A stretch of 58,432 nt of DNA, taken from the NCBI GenBank assembly GCA_947649625.1, contig CANSSJ010000005.1, positions 1 to 58,432 on the forward strand, read 5' to 3'. The notes beneath the pieces were generated by a model. It searched no databases. It was not told where the DNA came from and saw only the letters and a program-made list of their open reading frames with translations. The translations under genes and the position numbers were made by a program. This document shows, piece after piece, positions 16,466 through 25,196 of the stretch. Numbering within the stretch: the first letter of the stretch is position 1; the number at the start of each line of letters is the position of its first letter. Origin of the DNA: an uncultured Bacillota bacterium (lineage in GTDB: Bacteria; Bacillota; Clostridia; Oscillospirales; Oscillospiraceae).

Positions 16466-16496
16466 AGCGTCTTTTACCAATGAGAGGAGAACAGGA

Positions 16497-18623
16497 ATGA
16501 AAGTCATCAAACGGGACGGAACCAGCGTGGACTACGACCGCAGCAAAATTGTGATCGCCATTCAGAAGGCCAACGCCGAGGTGTCTGAGGAGGACCGGCT
16601 GGACCTGGAGGGCATCGACGCCATCATCGAGGGCATCGAGGCCCAGAAGCGCCAGCGCATCCTGGTGGAGGATATCCAGGATCTGGTGGAGCAGGGACTG
16701 GTAGAGCGCAATAAATTCCACCTGGCCAAGACCTATATCATCTACCGCTACAACCGGGCTCTGATTCGGAAGGCCAACACCACCGACGAGTCCATCCTGT
16801 CCCTGCTGCGCAATGAGAACAAGGAGCTGGCCGAGGAGAACTCCAACAAGAACACCATGATCGCCGCCACCCAGCGGGACTATATCGCCGGCGAGGTGAG
16901 CCGGGATCTGACGAGGCGCATCCTGCTGCCTGAGCACATCTCCAAGGCCCACGACGAGGGGGCCATCCACTTCCACGACGCGGACTATTTCGTTCAGCCC
17001 ATCTTTAACTGCTGCCTCATCAACATCGGCGACATGCTGGAGAACGGCACCGTGATGAACGGCAAGCTCATCGAGAGCCCCAAGACCTTCCAGGTGGCCT
17101 GCACCATCACCACCCAGATCATCGCCTGCGTGGCCTCCAACCAGTACGGCGGCCAGTCCGTGGACCTGCGCCACCTGGGCAAGTACCTGCGCCGCAGCCG
17201 GGAAAAGTTCCGCGCCCATGTGGCCTATGAGTGCGCCGGCAAGGTGGACGAGGCCACCATGGAACGCCTGGTTATGGACCAGCTGCGCACCGAGCTGAAA
17301 AACGGCGTTCAGACCCTCCAGTATCAGATCAACACCCTGATGACCACCAACGGCCAGTCCCCCTTTGTGACGCTGTTCCTCAACCTCCAGGAGGGCGACC
17401 CCTACATCGAGGAGAACGCCATGATCATCGAGGAGGTCCTCCGCCAGCGGCTGGAGGGCATCAAAAACGAGGCGGGCGTCTTTATCACCCCCGCCTTCCC
17501 CAAGCTGGTCTACGTGCTGGACGAGCACAACTGCCTCAAGGGGGGCGAGTACGACTACCTCACCGAGCTGGCCGTGAAGTGCTCCGCCAAGCGGATGTAC
17601 CCCGACTACATCTCCGCCAAGAAGATGCGGGAGAACTACCAGGGCAACGTCTTCTCCCCCATGGGCTGCCGGTCCTTCCTGGCCCCCTGGAAGGATGAGA
17701 ACGGACAGTATAAGTTTGAGGGCCGGTTCAACCAGGGCGTGGTCTCCCTCAACCTGCCCCAGATCGGCATCCTGGCCGGCGGCGACGAAGAGAAGTTCTG
17801 GTCTCTGCTGGAGGAGCGGCTGAACCTGTGCTTCGAGGCCATTATGTGCCGGCACAACGCCCTGAAAAAGGTGCGGTCCGACTCCTCCCCCATCCACTGG
17901 CAGTACGGCGCCATCGCCCGCCTGCCCAAGGGGGCCTCCATCGAGCCCCTGCTCTACGGCGGCTACTCCTCCATCTCCCTGGGCTACATCGGCCTGTATG
18001 AGCTGACCAAGCTGGTGAAGGGGGTCAGCCACACCCAGCCGGGCGGCACCGAGTTCGCCCTGGCCGTGATGAACCGGCTGCGCCGGGCCTGCGACGACTG
18101 GAAAGCGGAGACCAACATCGGCTTCGCCCTCTACGGCACCCCCGCCGAGAGCCTGTGCTACCGCTTCGCCCGCATCGACAAGGAGCGCTTCGGCACCATC
18201 CCAGACGTCACCGACAAGGGGTACTACACCAACAGCTACCACGTGGACGTGCGGGAGCACATCGACGCCTTCGACAAGTTCACCTTTGAAGCCCAGTTCC
18301 AGCGCATCTCCACCGGCGGCTGCATCTCTTATGTGGAGATTCCCAACCTGCGCCACAACCTGGAGGCCCTCAAGGACGTGGTCCGGTTCATTTACGACAA
18401 CATCCAGTACGCCGAGTTCAACACCAAGAGCGACTACTGCCAGTGCTGCGGCTACGACGGAGAGATCGAGATCAACGATGAGTTCCAGTGGGAGTGCCCC
18501 GTGTGCCATAACACCGACCAGTCCAAGATGAACGTCACAAGGCGCACCTGCGGCTATCTGGGTGAGAACTTCTGGAACGTAGGCAAGACCAAGGAGATCA
18601 AGGCGAGAGTTCTGCATCTGTAA
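16497..18623 (+). CDS. nrdD: Anaerobic ribonucleoside-triphosphate reductase (class III)
   Basis: The 708-residue protein reduces NTPs to dNTPs without oxygen. The N-terminal ATP-cone (MKVIKRDGTSVDYDRSK through about residue 95) senses ATP/dATP. The C-terminus has the zinc site CQCCGYDG ... CPVCHNTD and the glycyl-radical motif RRTCGYLG. ATG 16497 has GAGAGGAGAACAGGA upstream; a longer upstream reading frame lies in the leader. The activase nrdG follows. Confidence 0.96.
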   Translation: MKVIKRDGTSVDYDRSKIVIAIQKANAEVSEEDRLDLEGIDAIIEGIEAQKRQRILVEDIQDLVEQGLVERNKFHLAKTYIIYRYNRALIRKANTTDESILSLLRNENKELAEENSNKNTMIAATQRDYIAGEVSRDLTRRILLPEHISKAHDEGAIHFHDADYFVQPIFNCCLINIGDMLENGTVMNGKLIESPKTFQVACTITTQIIACVASNQYGGQSVDLRHLGKYLRRSREKFRAHVAYECAGKVDEATMERLVMDQLRTELKNGVQTLQYQINTLMTTNGQSPFVTLFLNLQEGDPYIEENAMIIEEVLRQRLEGIKNEAGVFITPAFPKLVYVLDEHNCLKGGEYDYLTELAVKCSAKRMYPDYISAKKMRENYQGNVFSPMGCRSFLAPWKDENGQYKFEGRFNQGVVSLNLPQIGILAGGDEEKFWSLLEERLNLCFEAIMCRHNALKKVRSDSSPIHWQYGAIARLPKGASIEPLLYGGYSSISLGYIGLYELTKLVKGVSHTQPGGTEFALAVMNRLRRACDDWKAETNIGFALYGTPAESLCYRFARIDKERFGTIPDVTDKGYYTNSYHVDVREHIDAFDKFTFEAQFQRISTGGCISYVEIPNLRHNLEALKDVVRFIYDNIQYAEFNTKSDYCQCCGYDGEIEINDEFQWECPVCHNTDQSKMNVTRRTCGYLGENFWNVGKTKEIKARVLHL

Positions 18624-18630
18624 AAACGGC

Positions 18631-18660
18631 GGGGCCTCCATCCGGAGGCCCCGGGCTTTT
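18631..18660 (+). terminator. Hairpin between nrdD and nrdG
   Basis: GGGGCCTCC and GGAGGCCCC arms (18631-18639, 18644-18652), then GGGCTTTT. A moderate terminator that may lower nrdG relative to nrdD or protect the nrdD mRNA end. Confidence 0.6.
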
Positions 18661-18674
18661 ATAAGGAGATTATA

Positions 18675-19196
18675 ATGAATTACGCAGATATTAAGAAGGT
18701 AGACGTGGCCAACGGCCCCGGCGTGCGGGTGTCCCTGTTTGTGTCCGGCTGCACCCACCGCTGCGAGGAGTGCTTCAATCCCGAGGCCTGGAGCTTCGAC
18801 TACGGCGCCCCTTTCGGGGAGACGGAAATCGAAAAAATCCTCACTTTCCTGGCCCCGGACCACATCCGGGGGCTGTCCCTGCTGGGGGGTGAGCCCTTCG
18901 AGCCAGCCAATCAGGAGGCTGTTCTGGAGCTGGTGGAGCGGGTGCGGAAGGAGCTGCCTCAGAAGACCATCTGGTGCTACACCGGCTGGCTCTTTGAGGA
19001 GCTGGCCGCCGGAAAAATCGGAGACCACAGCAGGGAGCTGCTGGAACAGCTGGACGTGCTGGTGGACGGCCCCTTCGTGCTGGCGAAGAAGGACCTGGGG
19101 CTGCGGTTCCGGGGGTCCTCCAACCAGCGGATCATCGACGTGCCCGCCTCGCTGGAGGCCGGGACAGTCGTGCTCAGCGAGACCTATATGAATTAG
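18675..19196 (+). CDS. nrdG: Anaerobic ribonucleotide reductase activating protein
   Basis: The 173-residue radical SAM enzyme generates the glycyl radical on NrdD. The cluster motif CTHRCEECFNPEAW (CX3CX2C) lies at residues about 26-39, followed by LSLLGGEPF, the SAM-binding GGE motif. TAAGGAGATTATA precedes ATG 18675. The gene order nrdD-nrdG is standard. Confidence 0.95.
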   Translation: MNYADIKKVDVANGPGVRVSLFVSGCTHRCEECFNPEAWSFDYGAPFGETEIEKILTFLAPDHIRGLSLLGGEPFEPANQEAVLELVERVRKELPQKTIWCYTGWLFEELAAGKIGDHSRELLEQLDVLVDGPFVLAKKDLGLRFRGSSNQRIIDVPASLEAGTVVLSETYMN

Positions 19197-19211
19197 ACCC
19201 GCCTATACACA

Positions 19212-19247
19212 GCGCCTGTTTCCAACCGGAAACGGGCGTTCTTTTTT
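19212..19247 (+). terminator. Intrinsic terminator after nrdG
   Basis: Arms 19212-19223 and 19228-19238 (GCGCCTGTTTCC with its complement), followed by TTCTTTTTT. Confidence 0.9.
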
Positions 19248-19248
19248 G

Positions 19249-19277
19249 TTGAAAACGCCCGCCCGCTGTGGTAAAAT
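19249..19277 (+). promoter_or_regulatory. Sigma-A promoter of the fumarase operon
   Basis: TTGAAA (19249-19254), 17 bp, TAAAAT (19272-19277), immediately after the nrdG terminator and about 30 bp before the fumA start. Confidence 0.75.
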
Positions 19278-19309
19278 AAAAAAATCAAAGTCAGAGAGAG
19301 GGTCCCGCC

Positions 19310-20149
19310 ATGCGAACCATTTCCGCCGCTCAGATCACCGAAGCCGTGGCCCGGCTGTCCATCCGGGCCAATACGGAACTGCCCGCCGACGTGGCCGCCG
19401 CCCTGGACCGCTGCCGCCGAGCCGAGCCCTGGCCCCTGGCCGGGGAGACGCTGGACCTGCTCCAGGACAACCTGAATCTGGCCCGGGAGCGGGATCTGCC
19501 CATCTGTCAGGATACCGGCATGGCCTGCGTCTTCGTGGAGCTGGGCCAGGAGGTCCACATCGACGGTAATTTCGAGGAGGCCATCCATGAGGGCGTCCGC
19601 CGGGGCTACGGCGAGGGTTTTCTGCGCAAGTCCATCGTGGCCGATCCCCTGCGGAGGGTAAACACCGAGGACAACACCCCGGCCTCCATCACCGTGCGCA
19701 TCGTCCCCGGGGACAGGCTCAGTCTCACGGTCGCCCCCAAGGGCTTCGGGTCGGAGAACATGAGCCGCTTGGGGATGCTCAAGCCCGCAGACGGGGTGGA
19801 AGGCGTGAAGAAGTTCGTGGTGGAGACGGTCCGTTTGGCCGGGCCCAACCCCTGCCCGCCCACCGTGCTTGGGGTCGGCATCGGCGGTTCCTTCGACAAG
19901 GTGGCCGCCCTGGCCAAGCACGCCCTGCTCCGGCCCCTGGACCAGCCCAACCCCGACCCCTTCTACGCCGCCCTGGAGGGGGAGCTGCTGGAGGAGATTA
20001 ACGCCCTGGGCATCGGCCCCCAGGGCTTCGGCGGCAGGACTACCTGCCTAGGGCTGGCCATCGAGACCGCCTCCACCCATGTGGCCGGCCTGCCCGTGGC
20101 GGTGAACGTGAGCTGCCACGTCACCCGGAGAGCGACGGAGGTGCTGTGA
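19310..20149 (+). CDS. fumA: Class I fumarate hydratase, alpha subunit
   Basis: The 279-residue protein is the N-terminal half (alpha chain) of a [4Fe-4S] class I fumarase/tartrate dehydratase, interconverting fumarate and malate. Cluster cysteines are recognisable in ICQDTGMA (about residue 65), GPNPCPPTV and TTCLGLAIE. GSENMSRLGMLKPADG is also typical. The beta chain gene follows at 20408 with a small gene in between. Family call is firm; fumarate versus tartrate specificity is an inference. Confidence 0.9.
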   Translation: MRTISAAQITEAVARLSIRANTELPADVAAALDRCRRAEPWPLAGETLDLLQDNLNLARERDLPICQDTGMACVFVELGQEVHIDGNFEEAIHEGVRRGYGEGFLRKSIVADPLRRVNTEDNTPASITVRIVPGDRLSLTVAPKGFGSENMSRLGMLKPADGVEGVKKFVVETVRLAGPNPCPPTVLGVGIGGSFDKVAALAKHALLRPLDQPNPDPFYAALEGELLEEINALGIGPQGFGGRTTCLGLAIETASTHVAGLPVAVNVSCHVTRRATEVL

Positions 20150-20150
20150 T

Positions 20151-20423
20151 ATGGTGCCGAAAGACGACTGGCGGAGGACGGACCAGGAGGAATACCTCAC
20201 CGGCGTACCTCTGAAATTTATGGCGCGGTATCCCAAAGACCCGCTTTATGACCATGACCACTGTGAATTTTGTTTTCAAGAAATCAGTATGTATGAGGGA
20301 GCAACCCACTGCGGCTACTGTACCCTGGACGAATACCGCTGGATCTGCCCCGCCTGCTATGAGGATTTTCGGGAAGAATTTGGCTGGACGCTGGAGGGGG
20401 AATCGCCATGCAATACAAATTGA
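20151..20423 (+). CDS. Small cysteine-rich zinc-ribbon-like protein inside the fumarase operon
   Basis: The 90-residue protein contains three CxxC-type pairs, HCEFCF, HCGYC and WICPACY, consistent with a zinc ribbon. It starts one base after the fumA stop and overlaps the fumB start by 16 bases, so it is translated from the same mRNA. I do not recognise a named family. Insertion between the two subunit genes is unusual and suggests a possible helper of the iron-sulphur enzyme, but that is inference. Confidence 0.7.
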   Translation: MVPKDDWRRTDQEEYLTGVPLKFMARYPKDPLYDHDHCEFCFQEISMYEGATHCGYCTLDEYRWICPACYEDFREEFGWTLEGESPCNTN

Positions 20424-20989
20424 CCACTCCCGTCACCCGGGAGGATTTGTCCCCCCTGAAGGCGGGGGACACGGTGCTGCTGTCGGGGACGGTGTACACC
20501 GCTCGGGACGCTGCCCACAAGCGGATGATGGAGCTGCTGGACGCGGGGGATCCCCTGCCCTTCCCGGTGGAGGGCTCCGCCCTGTACTATGTGGGCCCCA
20601 CCCCGGAGCGCCCCGGCGAGGTCATCGGCTCCGCCGGGCCCACCACCAGCGGGCGGATGGACGCCTACGCCCCCCGGCTGCTGGACCTGGGCCAGGCCAT
20701 GATGATCGGCAAGGGGGCCCGGAACGGGGCCGTCAAGGAGGCGGTGGTCCGTAACGGTGCAGTCTACCTGGCCGCCCTTGGCGGTGCAGGGGCCCTGATG
20801 GCCGCCAGCGTGAAGAAGCTGGAAATGATCTGCTGGGAGGACCTGGGCTGCGAGGCGGTACGCCGCCTGGAGGTGGCCGACATGCCCCTCACTGTCATTC
20901 TGGACGCCCACGGCGGCGACCTGTACCAGAGTGGCCCGGCGGCCTATCTGGCCAGCCTGGAGAACAAACAGGAAGGAGAAACACCATGA
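20408..20989 (+). CDS. fumB: Class I fumarate hydratase, beta subunit
   Basis: The 193-residue protein corresponds to the C-terminal half (beta chain) of class I fumarase. Signatures: LKAGDTVLLSGTVYTARDAAHKRM, YYVGPTPERPGEVIGSAGPTTSGRMD and MIGKGARN, followed by YLAALGGAGALMA. GGAGGGGGAATCGCC precedes ATG 20408 inside the upstream gene. It overlaps the next gene by four bases (ATGA at 20986). The FumB symbol denotes the beta chain, not the E. coli isozyme. Confidence 0.9.
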   Translation: MQYKLTTPVTREDLSPLKAGDTVLLSGTVYTARDAAHKRMMELLDAGDPLPFPVEGSALYYVGPTPERPGEVIGSAGPTTSGRMDAYAPRLLDLGQAMMIGKGARNGAVKEAVVRNGAVYLAALGGAGALMAASVKKLEMICWEDLGCEAVRRLEVADMPLTVILDAHGGDLYQSGPAAYLASLENKQEGETP

Positions 20990-22503
20990 ATCAGGAATTT
21001 TTGAACCAGCTGGAACAATGGCACCAGGAGGACAGGTATCAGGAGATCATCGACGCCATCGAGGCCAGGGAGAAGCTGGACTTCGCTCTCATCAGCGCCC
21101 TGGCCCGAGCCTACAACAACCTGGCCAGAGACAAGATGCCGCCGGAGGACAGGCCCCTGTACCAGCGGGCCCTGGACCTGCTGCTGCCTCTGGAGGACCA
21201 GCTGGAGGAGGCCGTGAAACAGGACCCGGACGCGGCTCACACCTGGAACTTCCGGGTGGGGTACGCCTACTTCTATTTGGACCAGGAGAGTCTGGCCCTG
21301 CCCTATTTTCAGAAGGCCCTGGAGGCCCGCCCCGGCGACGGGGACACCCTGGAGTTCATCGATCACTGCCAGCGGATCCTGACCTTGCCGGTGAGCATTA
21401 AACCCTTCCGGGTGCGGACGGAGGAGGCATGGGCCGCCTTCCTGGCCGGGGAGGGGGAACTGCGGGCTCTGATGGACCGGAAGGACCGGGAGACGGTGGC
21501 CGAAGAGCTGGTTGCCCGGTGCTCCGAGCTGCTCTCCCCCGCTTTCTCAAATCCGGCCTTTGAGCTGGGCCACAATGGGGAGAAATACGAGCTGATCCTG
21601 GTCCCCGAGGGGGACCGGACCCGGCTGTTCCAGCTGGCCTACTTCCAAAAACACGCCCCCAAGGAGCTGCTGGACAAATGGAATATCCTGGTGGGCCGCA
21701 CCCGCTCCACCAACTTCGGCCTGCGGATGGGCGGTCAGGATATCACCGCGGAGGATGTACAGGTCTGGGCGGAGAAGACGGAGGGCGGCGGTCTGGGCGT
21801 GGAGCTGTACTGCGAGAAGCTGGCCCCCCTGATGAAGGAGAACGAGGGACAGGTCTACAACATGATCTATATCCTGCTGGACCAGGTCCTGGGGGAGCTG
21901 GCCGCCATGCGGTATGTGGACTATCTGGACATTCTGGAGGCCCCGGCCGAGGGGGGGAGCATCACCCTGGACAAGCTGGCGGATTTTGTGGCCACCCAGG
22001 TGGACCCGGAGGGCTGGCCCCGGGCCAACGACCCGGAACACGCCTGTGAGCGCTGGTCCGCCTACCAGGGGGAGCCCTCCCAGGAGGAGGACTGGCCCCT
22101 GCGGGCCGATGTCTTCGCGGGGGTAAGCTGCTGTGTCCCCCTTATCAACGCCTACTTCAAAGGGGACGACTACTACATGGACCGCCTCCACCGGGACGGG
22201 GTGGTCCCCGGCTTCTTCTACTACCCCCTGGACGGCATCGACAAAAAGGACGTCCTGGACCTGCGGGACCAGCTGGAGCAGGCGATTGGCGCCCGGTGCG
22301 GCGAGGGGGTGGTCACCTTCACCGGCGGCTCCACCGGAATCGAACTGGGCTACCTGGACTTTATCGCCTGGGATCTGAAGGTGCTGCTGGACGCCGCCGT
22401 GGAGGTCTTTGCCGGGGCCCCGGTGGACTGGGCCGCCTTCCATTCCTTCCGGTTCAACGTAAACGGCGTCGGATTGAAGTCGGAGGCCGGCGAGCAGCAG
22501 TAA
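20986..22503 (+). CDS. TPR protein of unknown function (cluster gene 1)
   Basis: The 505-residue protein has an N-terminal tetratricopeptide region (about residues 1-130: ALARAYNNLARDKM, NFRVGYAYFYLDQESLALPYFQKALEARPGD) and a long C-terminal region that I do not recognise. Its N-terminus is clearly related to that of the SUFU-domain protein at 26400 (both begin with a hydrophobic-Leu-W-x-Q-E pattern and share LARAYNN). No signal peptide. It overlaps fumB by four bases and heads a five-gene same-strand cluster. Confidence 0.65.
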   Translation: MNQEFLNQLEQWHQEDRYQEIIDAIEAREKLDFALISALARAYNNLARDKMPPEDRPLYQRALDLLLPLEDQLEEAVKQDPDAAHTWNFRVGYAYFYLDQESLALPYFQKALEARPGDGDTLEFIDHCQRILTLPVSIKPFRVRTEEAWAAFLAGEGELRALMDRKDRETVAEELVARCSELLSPAFSNPAFELGHNGEKYELILVPEGDRTRLFQLAYFQKHAPKELLDKWNILVGRTRSTNFGLRMGGQDITAEDVQVWAEKTEGGGLGVELYCEKLAPLMKENEGQVYNMIYILLDQVLGELAAMRYVDYLDILEAPAEGGSITLDKLADFVATQVDPEGWPRANDPEHACERWSAYQGEPSQEEDWPLRADVFAGVSCCVPLINAYFKGDDYYMDRLHRDGVVPGFFYYPLDGIDKKDVLDLRDQLEQAIGARCGEGVVTFTGGSTGIELGYLDFIAWDLKVLLDAAVEVFAGAPVDWAAFHSFRFNVNGVGLKSEAGEQQ

Positions 22504-22523
22504 AAATGTGAGGATGAGGAACA

Positions 22524-23804
22524 ATGAGCATCGGGTTAACATTCACCGGCAAAATAGACAGCCCTCAGGCCCTGTTAGAGGCGGCGAAGATCCTGGCGGC
22601 GGAGCGGAACTACCATCTGACCGCCGGGGAGAGCGGCCTGAAGGTGACCATGTGCCCACTGGGGGGCGAGCTGGGCGTCCTCTGGAGGCCTGAGCGCGAC
22701 CCGGCGGGCCCCTGGCTGGTCCGGGGGGGCTGTATGTCCACCCCGGCGGGGGCGGGGCTACACCGGGCGGCGGTGGAACTGCTGGACAATCTGCCCATCC
22801 GTACCCTGACGGTGGAGGATGAGACCGGTTTCTACCGCCACCGGGACTTCCAGCGGATGAAGGAGGAGCACTTCTACCCCTGGCTGAGGACCCTGGTGGA
22901 CGTGTGCCTCCAGGAGAGGGGCAGGGGGGTGTCCGGGATGCAGCTGTGCTGGGACCTGGAGCAGTACGCCCCCCTGGATATCCCGGACACGGTGGTCACT
23001 CCGGTGGGCCGCTTCCGGCTTGCCGAGCTGGCGGGCCTGCTGGAGCAGGGAGGGATCGAGGCCCTGGCCAGCCGCTTCTTCCTCTGGAACGGCCGGACCT
23101 GGGACGCCCGCTTTTACCGCAACCGGGCTGTCAACGCCCTGTGGGAGAAGTGTTATTTTGCCCCCTCTGCTCGAAGCTGGGAGGATGAGGCGGTCAACGC
23201 CGCCATTCTGGACGATCTGGAGCGCGCGGCCAAGCTGGACCCGTCCCTCCCCCTGCCCCGGGCGGCCTACCGTGAGGTGTGCGCCCTGGCGGGCCGGGAA
23301 CCCGCCCTGTCCGACGGTCCCCAGCTGGAGGAGGAATTCACCCCCGGCTACCGGAAGGATTTGGTCACCCACAATCTGGGGGTCCTGCGGCTCACCCTGC
23401 CCGGGGCCTGCCGCTGCGGCTGGGAGCCCTGGCAGAACGGCGGCGGCGCCTGCCTGTGGACCGACGGCTCCGGCCCCGTCTGGCGGGTGAGCTCCTACCG
23501 GATGCGGGAGGGGGAGGCCCGGTTCACCGAAAACCTGGACTCTCTCAACGGCCTGGAGGACCGGGAGTTGAAGGGAGGCGCTCTGCGCTGGGGCTGGAAA
23601 GAGATCTATGAGAACGGGGAGCGGCTCTATCAGGCGGAGTGTGAGGTCATCTCCGGCCCGTCCCTCTACTTTATCACCGCCACCTGCACCGGCCCCGGCG
23701 GCCTGGGCCAGGCGGCGGAGCTGATCGGCCGCGTCTCGGTGGTAAACAGTACCGCCCAGCGGGAGACGGTACATACACATAACAATGGGGAGGAATCACA
23801 ATGA
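22524..23804 (+). CDS. Paralogous cluster protein A, unknown family
   Basis: The 426-residue protein begins MSIGLTFTGKIDSPQALLEA. It is a paralogue of the next gene along its whole length: both share WDL-x-x-Y (about residue 140), DTVVTPVGRF/GTVVTPVGRF, KLDPSLPLPR and a C-terminal block with WRV and GPSL(Y/F). No signal, membrane segment or catalytic motif is visible. The cytosolic pair lies between TPR, DUF4261-like and SUFU genes, so immunity- or chaperone-like roles are possible. Its stop overlaps the next start (ATGA). Confidence 0.6.
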   Translation: MSIGLTFTGKIDSPQALLEAAKILAAERNYHLTAGESGLKVTMCPLGGELGVLWRPERDPAGPWLVRGGCMSTPAGAGLHRAAVELLDNLPIRTLTVEDETGFYRHRDFQRMKEEHFYPWLRTLVDVCLQERGRGVSGMQLCWDLEQYAPLDIPDTVVTPVGRFRLAELAGLLEQGGIEALASRFFLWNGRTWDARFYRNRAVNALWEKCYFAPSARSWEDEAVNAAILDDLERAAKLDPSLPLPRAAYREVCALAGREPALSDGPQLEEEFTPGYRKDLVTHNLGVLRLTLPGACRCGWEPWQNGGGACLWTDGSGPVWRVSSYRMREGEARFTENLDSLNGLEDRELKGGALRWGWKEIYENGERLYQAECEVISGPSLYFITATCTGPGGLGQAAELIGRVSVVNSTAQRETVHTHNNGEESQ

Positions 23805-25075
23805 GCATCGGATTTACCTTTACCGGCAGAGTAAAAAAACCGGAGGCCCTCATCGCCGCCGCCAAAAAGCTGGCGGACGAGCGGTATTACGGCCTCTCTC
23901 AGTGGGAGAATGGGCTGAATATCAGCCTATGTCCCCTGGGAGGCGTGCTGTCTGTGTCCTGGAAGAAGGAGAACGGCCTGTTCAGCCAATACTCCGTGGA
24001 GGGCCAGTGCGTCACCACCCCCGCCGGACCGGGGCTGCACAAGGCGGCGGTGGAGGCGTTGGACGGCCTGTCCATCCAGAAGCTGGCCGTGGAGGACGAG
24101 ACGGAGTATTTCCAGCACCGGGACTTTGACCGGATGCTCCGGGAGCATTTCCACCCCTGGCTGTCCACCCTGGTGGAGATGTGCGCGCAGAAGGTCAGCG
24201 AGGGGAGCTATTCCCAGATGTGCATGTGCTGGGATCTGGACTCCTATATGCCCGAGGACGTGCCCGGCACGGTGGTCACCCCGGTAGGCCGGTTCTCCGC
24301 CCGGCAGTTGAAGGAGATGGCGGAAACACAGGGCATTGTGGCGATGGCGGAGCGGTTTTTCCTGTGGTACCACCCCGGGAAGCGGGACGCCCTCTATAAC
24401 CGGAACCTGGCCCTGAACATGCTGTGGGAGCTGTGCTACTACGCCCCCTCCTCCCGCCATGAGGAGGACGCCAGCATGAACCGGACCATCTGTGACAACC
24501 TGGAGATGTCCGCAAAACTGGACCCGTCCCTCCCCCTGCCCCGGAAAGCCTATGAGGAGATCTGCGGGCTTTCCGGCCAGACTCCCGCCCTGCCGGCGGG
24601 CCCCGAGCTGGAGGAGGAGTTCGAGCCCGGCTACCGCAAGGGGCTGGTCACCTATTCCATCGGCCCTCTGCGCCTCACCATCCCCGGCCTCTACCGCTAC
24701 GAGCGGGAGCAGTGGGACGAGAACAGTGGCTGCGACAAGTGGTGGGACGAGACCAGTCTCAGCCCCATCTGGCGGGTGAACGGCTATCGGATGAACCAGG
24801 GGGAGGCCTCCTTTACCCCGGTATTCAAGGACGACAACGACCTGACGGAGTTTGAGATCAGGGGGGGCGCCGTGCAGTACGGCTGGCGGAAGCTGGAGGA
24901 GGACGGACAGACGATCTATCAGGTCCGGGCCGAGGTCATTACCGGTCCCTCTCTGTTCGTTATCACCGTGACCCATCTGGAGCCGGAGGAGCGGCCCGGT
25001 ATTGTGGAACTGATAAAGAAGATCACGGTCCAGACGCAGGACGTGGAAAAACAGACGATACAGGCCAATCCATAA
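23801..25075 (+). CDS. Paralogous cluster protein B, unknown family
   Basis: The 424-residue protein begins MSIGFTFTGRVKKPEALIAA and is a tandem duplicate of the preceding gene (similar length, conserved motifs in the same order). Start overlaps the upstream stop by four bases; GGGGAGGAATCACA precedes it. The two copies have clearly diverged (perhaps half of residues identical by eye), so the duplication is not recent. Function unknown. Confidence 0.6.
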   Translation: MSIGFTFTGRVKKPEALIAAAKKLADERYYGLSQWENGLNISLCPLGGVLSVSWKKENGLFSQYSVEGQCVTTPAGPGLHKAAVEALDGLSIQKLAVEDETEYFQHRDFDRMLREHFHPWLSTLVEMCAQKVSEGSYSQMCMCWDLDSYMPEDVPGTVVTPVGRFSARQLKEMAETQGIVAMAERFFLWYHPGKRDALYNRNLALNMLWELCYYAPSSRHEEDASMNRTICDNLEMSAKLDPSLPLPRKAYEEICGLSGQTPALPAGPELEEEFEPGYRKGLVTYSIGPLRLTIPGLYRYEREQWDENSGCDKWWDETSLSPIWRVNGYRMNQGEASFTPVFKDDNDLTEFEIRGGAVQYGWRKLEEDGQTIYQVRAEVITGPSLFVITVTHLEPEERPGIVELIKKITVQTQDVEKQTIQANP

Positions 25076-25086
25076 ATGCAGAGGCC

Positions 25087-25168
25087 GTAGGGTGCGACGA
25101 CCCGGCGCACCGTCCGAAATACTTGGCGGCTGAATAAGAGCGGCGGGCCGAGGTCGTCCCGCCCTACA
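25087..25168. repeat. Palindromic interspersed repeat, copy 2 (variant type)
   Basis: About 82 bp bounded by GTAGGGTGCGACGACC and a related GGTCGTCCCGCCCTACA, between two cluster genes. It is closest to copy 4 at 28537. Confidence 0.7.
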
Positions 25169-25196
25169 GAAAATACCTGGAAAGAAGGACAACGAC

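Noticed and set aside
16464..19028. 854-codon minus-strand ORF
   Set aside because: It is a GC-rich antisense shadow of nrdD-nrdG: low-complexity, Val/Gly/Leu/His-rich, no family match, and overlaps two certain genes.
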